Shown piece after piece: positions 1-5,527 of a stretch of 5,962 nucleotides of DNA. The position numbers and the translations under genes are program-made. Source of the stretch: an uncultured Chryseolinea sp. (GTDB lineage: Bacteria > Bacteroidota > Bacteroidia > Cytophagales > Cyclobacteriaceae); contig CAMLER010000340.1 of NCBI GenBank assembly GCA_946478915.1, forward strand, positions 1-5,962, read 5' to 3'. A model generated the notes under the pieces. That model worked only from the letters and a program-made list of their open reading frames with translations. It was not told the origin of the DNA and searched no databases. The stretch's first letter is position 1. Each line of letters begins with the position of its first letter.

Positions 1-43
1 AACTCTAAACCCGATTGGATTGGACGCACTACCCTCCTCGCAC

Positions 44-79
44 GAACTTCAAACTTCAAACACCTCAAACCTCAAACTC
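44..79. repeat. short degenerate tandem repeat of TCAAAC
   Basis: TCAAAC occurs four times, starting at 49, 56, 65 and 72, at spacings of 7, 9 and 7 nt. The first two copies are preceded by CT and the last two by CC. The tract ends directly before the stop codon of the permease gene, so on the transcribed strand it is the start of the 3' flank. It has no inverted symmetry and therefore does not look like an intrinsic terminator. Its origin and role are not known from the sequence; it could be slippage-derived or one copy of a dispersed intergenic repeat. Confidence 0.6.
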
Positions 80-2491
80 TTATTCCTGCTTCAACGAATC
101 AACAGGATTAGCAACCGCGCTTTTGATTGTTTGAAAACTTACAGTTACAATTGCGAGCAACAGGATTATTACAACAGCAAAAACAAATATCCAGATGTTC
201 AATGAAATGCGAACAAAGTAATTCGAAAGCCATTTTTCCATCAAATAATACGCAACTGGTGCGGCGATCAGCGCTGCAGTAATCACCGTTTTCGCGAAAT
301 TAAGAGACAATAAACGCACAATTTCAGAAACAGATGCCCCAAGAACTTTCCGTATGCCGATCTCTTTCGTACGCTGGGTGATCGTGTAGGATGAAAGTCC
401 AAACAAACCAAGGCATGCAATAAAAACAATCAGGCCGGAAAATGCAGCCATCACCTTTCCGAACTGTGTATCGTTTTGATATTGCTGATTATATTCTTCG
501 TCAAGGAAATAATAATCAAAAACGGTGTTGGGATATACTTTCGCCCAAGCAGATGCTACTGACGAGATCGTCTGGTTTATGTCTTCGGATCTTACTTGTA
601 TTGTAAAGTAATCAGCTGGCTCGCCATAATACAAAAGCATTGGAAGATGCGCTTCCTTTGGCGACCTGTAATAAAAGTTTTTTAAGACGCCAATAATGGT
701 TGATCCTTTCGAGTCACCGCGTGTATTAAACGTGACTTTCGATCCAACAGCTTCTTCAGCGCTGGAAAAGCCAAGCATTTTAACGGCTTCTTCGTTAATT
801 ATTACCTGATCTTGATTTGATAATCCATCTTCAAAGTTGCGCCCTGTAACCAGGGTCATGTCCATAGCTTGGATGTAATTCGCATCCACCTTGAAGAAAT
901 AGTACAGGTATCCACGATCACTTCCTGTGTTCCCGAACCTTTGAATCGATGTGGTGCTGAGCTCAAGCAAACGTCCGGGGACGGCTTCCGACGTCGCCAC
1001 GCTTTTAATTGATCGGTCCTTCATCAATTCGTTTTTAAACGTTTGACTTGTTTGTCTGAAAATGGAATCCTGGACATTCAGTTGTTTGCCCGTAAGTACT
1101 ATGGTCTGATCGATATTCATTCCGAGATTTTGTTCGCGAAGGAATTGTACCTGCAGATAAACAGTACACATGGCAATGATAAGTACAACGGTAGCGCTAA
1201 ACTGGAACATGACGAGACCTCTTCGCAGCAGTTGCCCATGTGATGAAGAATGAAAATTTCCCTTCAATACGGCAGCTGGTTTATATGAAGCAAGCACAAA
1301 TGCCGGGTAAAGTCCGGAAAGCAAGGTCCCAATGCCGATTAAACTGCATAGCAAAATCCAGAAGGAATTATCCTCCAAAGTATTGTACGGCAAAGGCTGA
1401 CCTGAAAGATCCCGGAAAAATGGAAATGTCGTCTGGTATAAAAAAAGTGCCACAATGCCCGCTATAAAATTTATTATAAATGATTCAGTAAGGAATTGAA
1501 AGACTAATTGCAATTTGACTGACCCCATCACCTTACGAATTCCCACCTCGCGCGCACGTTCAATAGCACGGGCTGTTGAGAGGTTGATATAATTTACCCA
1601 GGCGATTGCTATGATAAAGAGCGCTATCAATGTCAGGTATTGCACTGACTGCGCATCACCACCTGGCTCCGGATCATATGGGTTGTCGGAGTATAAATGA
1701 ATGTCGTTGATTGATTCGGCGCTGATACGCTCCTGGGGAATAAAGCGTTTCAACTCGCTTTCATTAAGTGCGTTTAACTTTTGATTAAAAGTGTCAAGGT
1801 CCGTACCTGGTAATGTAAGCACATAGGTGTACTCATTATTGTTATTCCATTTGTCATCAGGATACCAGGGCTTAACCGTTTTGAAAGAGAGACGAGAGAG
1901 CAGGAATGAGAATTTAAGATGAGTATTTGGCGGTACGTCGGCAATAACAGCTTTTATGCGAAACACGTTTTTATCAATCTCTATCGATTCATCAATTACA
2001 TTGGTATGTCCAAAGTATTTTTTTGCCATTGACTCCGTAAGCACAACTTCAAAAGGTGCCACCAGGGCTTTCGCTGCTTCGCCTCTTACGATCGGATGAG
2101 TGAAGACATTAAACACGGAATGATCGGCCCAATAAAGACCGGTTTCCAAAAAGTTTTTTGACCCTGCTTTTACGTTGGTAAATCCCTCAATACCGTAAAG
2201 TCTCGCAAAGTCTACCACCTCCGGCATTTTATCTTTTAAGAATGGGCCCAGCGGTGCGTAAGTCTCCGAATCAGTCATCACATATTCCGAACCTTTGTAG
2301 AATTCCGTCAACAGACGGAATGTATTTTTGGCATTTACGTGAAAATCTTCATAGCTACGCTCGAACCGAACATACTGCATGATGAAGAGAAATGCTGCAA
2401 TCCCGATTGCGAGACCGAGGATATTGATGTATGAAAAAATTCTGTTCTTGAACAGGTTTCTATAGGCCACGCGGAGATGGTTTTTAAACAT
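80..2491 (-). CDS. MacB-like ABC transporter permease with two FtsX domains
   Basis: This is a full-length 803-residue inner-membrane permease of the MacB/FtsX type, starting at ATG and ending at TAA. It has two similar halves. Helix 1 (about 19-40) is followed by a periplasmic MacB_PCD-like domain (about 45-280), then an FtsX domain with helices near 284-306, 328-352 and 376-400. A fifth helix (about 424-446) opens the second half, with another periplasmic domain (about 450-675) and FtsX helices near 680-702, 727-750 and 766-788. The cytoplasmic motifs REVGIRKVMGS (314-324) and KEIGIRKVLGA (709-719) mark the ends of the periplasmic domains, and ANPVDSLK (794-801) is the usual C-terminal signature. 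Family members use a separate LolD/MacB-type ATPase; none is encoded here. Proteins of this kind often come in many paralogues in Bacteroidota and are linked to export of peptides, lipids or antimicrobials, but the substrate cannot be read from the sequence. The start is preceded by no Shine-Dalgarno sequence, and it places the conserved NLFKNRIFSYINILGLAIG segment at the expected position. The gene is probably transcribed alone from the 242-nt upstream gap. Confidence 0.93.
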   Translation of the reverse strand: MFKNHLRVAYRNLFKNRIFSYINILGLAIGIAAFLFIMQYVRFERSYEDFHVNAKNTFRLLTEFYKGSEYVMTDSETYAPLGPFLKDKMPEVVDFARLYGIEGFTNVKAGSKNFLETGLYWADHSVFNVFTHPIVRGEAAKALVAPFEVVLTESMAKKYFGHTNVIDESIEIDKNVFRIKAVIADVPPNTHLKFSFLLSRLSFKTVKPWYPDDKWNNNNEYTYVLTLPGTDLDTFNQKLNALNESELKRFIPQERISAESINDIHLYSDNPYDPEPGGDAQSVQYLTLIALFIIAIAWVNYINLSTARAIERAREVGIRKVMGSVKLQLVFQFLTESFIINFIAGIVALFLYQTTFPFFRDLSGQPLPYNTLEDNSFWILLCSLIGIGTLLSGLYPAFVLASYKPAAVLKGNFHSSSHGQLLRRGLVMFQFSATVVLIIAMCTVYLQVQFLREQNLGMNIDQTIVLTGKQLNVQDSIFRQTSQTFKNELMKDRSIKSVATSEAVPGRLLELSTTSIQRFGNTGSDRGYLYYFFKVDANYIQAMDMTLVTGRNFEDGLSNQDQVIINEEAVKMLGFSSAEEAVGSKVTFNTRGDSKGSTIIGVLKNFYYRSPKEAHLPMLLYYGEPADYFTIQVRSEDINQTISSVASAWAKVYPNTVFDYYFLDEEYNQQYQNDTQFGKVMAAFSGLIVFIACLGLFGLSSYTITQRTKEIGIRKVLGASVSEIVRLLSLNFAKTVITAALIAAPVAYYLMEKWLSNYFVRISLNIWIFVFAVVIILLLAIVTVSFQTIKSAVANPVDSLKQE

Positions 2492-2515
2492 AGAAGTTGG
2501 TTTAAATCAATTCTT

Positions 2516-2530
2516 ACTAATACGATGCCA
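2516..2530 (-). promoter_or_regulatory. possible sigma-54-type (-24/-12) promoter for the permease gene
   Basis: On the minus strand this reads TGGCATCGTATTAGT. The -24 part, TGGCA, fits the sigma-54 consensus TGGCACG-N4-TTGC well. At the required spacing, 10 nt after GG, the -12 part is TAGT instead of TTGC, so only half matches. Transcription would start near 2504, about 13 nt before the ATG at 2491. The position is sensible and a palindromic site lies about 95 nt upstream of the predicted start. The poor -12 element keeps this tentative. Confidence 0.27.
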
Positions 2531-2592
2531 CACATCGGAATAGAAGAATTTATTCGAATTTGACACATTAACTATCCGCTATTGAAATCGAT

Positions 2593-2608
2593 TGTGCGGT
2601 ACCGGACA
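2593..2608. promoter_or_regulatory. 16-bp near-perfect palindrome, candidate operator of the permease gene
   Basis: The plus strand reads TGTGCGGTACCGGACA. The two 8-bp halves are reverse complements except at one position (TGTGCGGT against TGTCCGGT). A further half-site, TCCGGT at 2616-2621, forms a perfect 6-bp inverted repeat with ACCGGA at 2601-2606 across 9 nt, so three related half-sites lie within about 30 bp. The site sits about 100 bp upstream of the permease start codon and about 125 bp beyond the end of the exported-protein gene. Symmetry and position suggest binding of a dimeric regulator; its identity is unknown. Confidence 0.45.
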
Positions 2609-2733
2609 GAATAGTTCCGGTAAAACTCGGTCTTACTTAATTGGAAAATTTGATGATGTTATTTTTTTCAGAATGAGTTAGCCATCCTTTCGACAGGCGA
2701 GTCATTAGCGTACACAGCAATTTTTGGGAACGA

Positions 2734-3633
2734 TTACTTTTGACACAATTCGCTTTCGCCGGCAAAATACCTCATTCCGTTAATATAAATTTCTTCGTCC
2801 TTTGCCACCAATTCGACTTCTACGGAAGGTAGTTTTTTAAATGTAAGCGTTATCGTGGCCTTTTCACCCTTGCTCTCAACATCCCAGTTTCCTTCTTTCT
2901 TGCCAACATAATCTTTTGACTTGTCCTTAAAAATTCCGGTCCTGGTCAGCTTGGAGTGAAATGTTCCGTCTGCACATAAATTCACTTCGTCTACCCGTTT
3001 GCTATTTTGCTCGTAATCCATGTTCAGCAATATCTTATTTGATAAAAATCGCTTCCAATCAAAATTCTTATATGGGGAATCATTCGAAGGTGCTTTGAAG
3101 ATTGTATTGTCGACAATATCCTGAACTGTCTTTTTAACTTTTTCAAAATTCGTCGCATCGGATGTCGATAAAAAGGCCAGGCAAAATCCATGCGGACTGC
3201 ATTTTGCCTCTGCGTATGCTTTTAACTGACTATTATTTGCATTCTGGCCCGCCATTACTGCGACTGTGCTGATGACGTCGGTCCCACGCCTTGAAATCTC
3301 GCCCTCTGGTTTAAGCACAAGCGCGTCCGACATGGCCACGCCGGATTTCCAACGTTTCAGCTGGCCTTCCAGATCTGTTTTCTCATTAAGCATGACGTAT
3401 ATTTCGCCGATCGTGTTGTCTTGTGGCAGCAGGAGAAAAACTTCTGTGTCGCGTGGTAAGACACCTGCCCATCCCTCAGGAATTCGTGTTTCCAGCCCTA
3501 ATCGAGGAGATCGAATTGTATCACCAGCATGATACATGACAGCCGGTTGGATTCTATTGGAAGGGAGCTGCGCAGATACCTTTGCCGGCAGGATCATCAC
3601 AATACACAAAATCCAATGCGCCTTGTCGATCAT
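2734..3633 (-). CDS. exported protein of unknown function, apparently two domains
   Basis: I do not recognise this 299-residue protein as a named family. A signal peptide is clear: MIDKAH, a hydrophobic core WILCIVMILPA, then KVSA with likely cleavage between A21 and Q22. There is no lipobox cysteine at the cleavage site. The mature part seems to fall into two segments. Residues about 35-180, with GLETRIPEGW near 46-55 and a closing amphipathic stretch NFEKVKKTVQDIVDNTIF (162-179), recall PsbP/Mog1-type folds. Residues about 190-298, with VNLCADGTF (217-225), GNWDVESKG (248-256), a run of beta-like alternation and INGMRYF (284-290), recall lipocalin-like 'cost of response' beta domains common in Bacteroidota. 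Both comparisons are impressions of pattern only. Four cysteines in the mature protein (145, 151, 220, 297) could form disulfides. An in-frame TGA lies two codons before the ATG, so no longer start is possible. It stands between two membrane-protein genes with 176-nt and 100+ nt spacers, giving no firm functional clue. Confidence 0.85.
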   Translation of the reverse strand: MIDKAHWILCIVMILPAKVSAQLPSNRIQPAVMYHAGDTIRSPRLGLETRIPEGWAGVLPRDTEVFLLLPQDNTIGEIYVMLNEKTDLEGQLKRWKSGVAMSDALVLKPEGEISRRGTDVISTVAVMAGQNANNSQLKAYAEAKCSPHGFCLAFLSTSDATNFEKVKKTVQDIVDNTIFKAPSNDSPYKNFDWKRFLSNKILLNMDYEQNSKRVDEVNLCADGTFHSKLTRTGIFKDKSKDYVGKKEGNWDVESKGEKATITLTFKKLPSVEVELVAKDEEIYINGMRYFAGESELCQK

Positions 3634-3720
3634 TGATCAATGGTTGTCTGTGTAAGTGAATTTAGTGAAAATATCGGACTTTTCGAGAACTGGCGAGGAA
3701 CTTCGCACTTCCGACGAAAA

Positions 3721-3792
3721 GCAGGGAATCAGAGCGAGGCGTGCTACTTTTTATATATTCTCGATGGGAAATAATTGTGCCCTGTTCCCTGC
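3721..3792. repeat. widely spaced inverted repeat in the gap upstream of the exported-protein gene
   Basis: GCAGGGAA at 3721-3728 is the exact reverse complement of TTCCCTGC at 3785-3792. Allowing one bulged T at 3729, the pairing extends through CAG/CTG to 11 bp. On the minus strand the second arm is followed by TTTT, but the loop is about 50 nt, far longer than in usual intrinsic terminators. A neighbouring 7-bp inverted repeat (CTTTTCG 3679-3685, CGAAAAG 3715-3721) overlaps its edge. It could be a 3'-end structure of the small membrane gene, a leader structure of the exported-protein gene, or chance. Confidence 0.3.
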
Positions 3793-3809
3793 ACCACATG
3801 ATGACATGT

Positions 3810-4283
3810 CTATACAGCCTGCTTTCGTTCCGTAAGTCCTAACAATAGGTTAATGGCAAGGATAATTAATATACCACCGCGTACCAAACTTAATGTAATC
3901 CAAAGATTACCCCGTTCTTGCAACGATGTGTCTACCGTATCACTGAAAGGAGTTCCGGTTAGTTCAAGCAATTCGGGAACAAAATATATGAACGTAGCGA
4001 TCAGAATTCCAATGTACCCAGCTAGCGTGATCAATATCACTCTTCTTCTGTAAGTTCTCCAACTGAACACTAGGGTGATTATAAAAAGCAACAATGTCAC
4101 GGGATGAATGGACTGCCAGAACGGAGCGGCATTGAGACGGTAAGGACCCTGAAATACCGCTAACGACTTAGGTGGTTCGGCGAATGCGGCCGGCCAAAGG
4201 GCGGTATGTTCATAGATAGCAGCACCGATAATCGCTGAAAAAGCTAAGCAGGTCAAAGCGTAAATAAAGTTTTTAAAGTTCAT
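3810..4283 (-). CDS. small four-helix membrane protein, DUF1772-like
   Basis: This encodes a 157-residue integral membrane protein with four predicted helices at about 6-23, 61-75, 82-101 and 127-149. Between helices 1 and 2 is a polar/aromatic loop with YEH (24-26), WPAAFAEPPKSLAVFQGPYRLN (30-51), FW (55-56) and H60. The RTYRRR stretch (76-81) follows helix 2 and should be cytoplasmic. Size, helix count and the early YEH..LWP segment resemble DUF1772 (anthrone-oxygenase-like) proteins, but the resemblance is from memory and no catalytic role should be assumed. I chose the ATG at 4283, giving MNFKNFIY. A longer reading frame exists only through a TTG at 4316, and the 11 added residues (NHLCVKKIRK) would be encoded mostly by an inverted repeat, so the longer form is unlikely. 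No Shine-Dalgarno sequence is present, and the upstream sequence is A-rich as is common in Bacteroidota. The gene follows the AraC gene by 123 nt in the same direction and might be one of its targets. Confidence 0.8.
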   Translation of the reverse strand: MNFKNFIYALTCLAFSAIIGAAIYEHTALWPAAFAEPPKSLAVFQGPYRLNAAPFWQSIHPVTLLLFIITLVFSWRTYRRRVILITLAGYIGILIATFIYFVPELLELTGTPFSDTVDTSLQERGNLWITLSLVRGGILIILAINLLLGLTERKQAV

Positions 4284-4306
4284 TTTGCGTATTTTTTTTA
4301 CGCAAA
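4284..4306. promoter_or_regulatory. perfect 8-bp inverted repeat abutting the start codon of the membrane-protein gene
   Basis: The arms TTTGCGTA (4284-4291) and TACGCAAA (4299-4306) are perfect reverse complements separated by seven T on the plus strand (seven A in the transcript). The inner arm touches the ATG at 4283. As RNA it could form an 8-bp stem with a seven-A loop directly before the start codon and hinder ribosome access. As DNA it could be an operator for a dimeric protein over the 5' leader. The sequence cannot tell these apart. If translation began at the upstream TTG (4316) the repeat would instead lie in coding sequence. Confidence 0.5.
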
Positions 4307-4406
4307 GGTGATTCAATGCTGAACGACTGAATTGTATTTAACGGACATTCTCAGGTAAATTCGACAATGATCAGATCTGGAAATAACTTTTTAAAAATCC
4401 CTGAAA

Positions 4407-5309
4407 TCAATCCTGAAAAATGTGACCTGATACGTGACTCTTTACAGAGCGATATTCCCTGGGTCTCATATGTGCGTATGATCGAAAGGTTTTTGTAAAA
4501 TGTGATTGGTCTGAAAAGTTACATGCGTGTGCGATCTCCGTTAGCTGTAAAGGTGAGTAATGCATCATTTCCAGTGCACGAACGTATCGCTTGTAGAGTA
4601 AAGTCTGTTCAAGGTTCATTGCGGTTACCTCATACAGCTTTCTCGATAGATGCCTTGCCGAGTAGCACAGCTTTTCTGATGCATCGTCAGCTGAATTTAA
4701 GCTGGTTGATACTGTTGTGAGAAACTCGTCAAATAGCCTTTCATGATTCGACGTCTCCGGTATACGCCTCAATATCCAATCTGTGAATATACTTATTCGT
4801 TGGTCGAAATTCTTTTGCTCTGCAAGTTGATGCCACAAGGAATTCATCGAGGCATCCAGCAACGTTAGATCTGCGCATTGGTTGGCATAATCTTTCCCAT
4901 AAACACGAAAAATTTTATTTAGCGCGGTGGGGTTCACAAACACTCCAAAGAGGAGTTGTTTCCCGGGTACCTGCAAGTTTATCGGTACCGTGTTATGACC
5001 TGAAATAAAACAACGGGGGAGCTTAAATGCCCGATCACCTATCAACGCCGGAATGGGAAAACTTTCATCTTGCAGGTTAAAAATGACTTCAACACTACCC
5101 TTAGGAATTATCGTTTCCCGGATAGAACTTCCTTCCCTTCTATCAACTTGCCAAAACTTTTGAATAACATCCCTTAGAATTGGCGAGGTGACCGTCTCAA
5201 AAGCAAATTGTCTAGGGTCGAGTACTGGCACTCCTGCTATACGGGAAATTACTTCTGCTGGTTGCGTTTGGTAATTAGTCAAGGCAGATAAAAAAGGAAA
5301 GGGTGCCAC
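4407..5309 (-). CDS. AraC-family transcriptional regulator with DUF6597-like N-terminal domain
   Basis: This is a 300-residue DNA-binding regulator. Residues about 44-150 match the DUF6597-type sensor module seen in many AraC proteins: ILRDVIQKFWQVD (44-56), ETIIPKGSVEVIFNLQD (65-81), FISGH (101-105) and FGVFVNPTAL (121-130). The C-terminal AraC/XylS domain has a first helix-turn-helix near 215-232 (CYSARHLSRKLYEVTAMN) and a second, highly typical one at 256-277 (LTEIAHACNFSDQSHFTKTFRS), followed by the family signature RPREYR (282-287). The ligand is unknown. The start is uncertain. GTG at 5309 is the first usable codon after an in-frame TAG, and an AGGAG lies 13 nt upstream, longer than optimal. 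The next candidate is TTG at 5282 (residue 10); the first internal ATG, at residue 155, is far too late. All of these spare the DUF6597 core. The 218-nt upstream gap contains a 9-bp direct repeat at 22-bp spacing that fits an AraC-type site. The membrane-protein gene follows 123 nt downstream in the same direction. Confidence 0.92.
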   Translation of the reverse strand: MAPFPFLSALTNYQTQPAEVISRIAGVPVLDPRQFAFETVTSPILRDVIQKFWQVDRREGSSIRETIIPKGSVEVIFNLQDESFPIPALIGDRAFKLPRCFISGHNTVPINLQVPGKQLLFGVFVNPTALNKIFRVYGKDYANQCADLTLLDASMNSLWHQLAEQKNFDQRISIFTDWILRRIPETSNHERLFDEFLTTVSTSLNSADDASEKLCYSARHLSRKLYEVTAMNLEQTLLYKRYVRALEMMHYSPLQLTEIAHACNFSDQSHFTKTFRSYAHMRPREYRSVKSHVSGHIFQD

Positions 5310-5440
5310 AAGGAGACAGGCACTCCTGAAAACAGGATTCTAAGTCGTTTGACATCTCCTGATGCCCCGGATTTATGTCTCTGAGCCGGTATTTGGAGTT
5401 AATGGTCCTCCCTTTCCCACCGTAAGTTACTAAAGAAACT

Positions 5441-5471
5441 AAAATGTGAAATGGATGTAGCGAAAATGTGA
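5441..5471. promoter_or_regulatory. 9-bp direct repeat at 22-bp spacing upstream of the AraC gene
   Basis: AAAATGTGA occurs at 5441-5449 and again at 5463-5471 on the plus strand (TCACATTTT in the direction of transcription). The start-to-start distance is 22 bp, about two helical turns. AraC-family proteins typically bind direct repeats about two turns apart, and the site lies 130-160 bp upstream of the AraC start, so an autoregulatory site is a reasonable inference. No convincing Bacteroidota-type -33/-7 promoter (TTTG / TAnnTTTG) was found next to it. Confidence 0.4.
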
Positions 5472-5527
5472 TGCAGACTTAAAGCGATACATTCAGAATT
5501 TTGCCTACCGGCGGTCTTTTTATACGG

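Noticed and set aside
20..205. Plus-strand 61-codon frame at the left edge
   Set aside because: Most of it is antisense to the conserved C-terminal part of the permease and the rest is translated repeat sequence.
1043..1467. Two plus-strand open frames (1043-1243, 1240-1467)
   Set aside because: They lie entirely antisense to the conserved permease coding sequence, have no recognisable domain, and their composition is that of a reverse-complement shadow.
2335..2568. Minus-strand 77-codon frame overlapping the permease start
   Set aside because: It overlaps the conserved N-terminus of the permease in another frame and its product resembles no family.
3266..3532. 88-codon plus-strand frame inside the exported-protein gene
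   Set aside because: It is antisense to a gene with a clear signal peptide and coherent sequence, and its own product is low-complexity and unrecognisable.
3810..4316. 168-residue form of the membrane protein starting at TTG 4316
   Set aside because: It needs a rare start codon and encodes an inverted repeat as its N-terminus. The ATG at 4283 directly precedes the first hydrophobic helix with a short basic lead, as expected.
4388..4397. TTTTTAAAAA palindrome downstream of the AraC gene as terminator
   Set aside because: It is a pure A/T dyad with no loop and no GC stem, so it is not a credible hairpin terminator.
5505..5523. Possible terminator between the response regulator and the AraC gene (CCGGCGG followed by T-rich sequence)
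   Set aside because: Only a 3-bp stem (ACC/GGT) can form, and the T-run is on the plus strand, the wrong orientation for the minus-strand genes.
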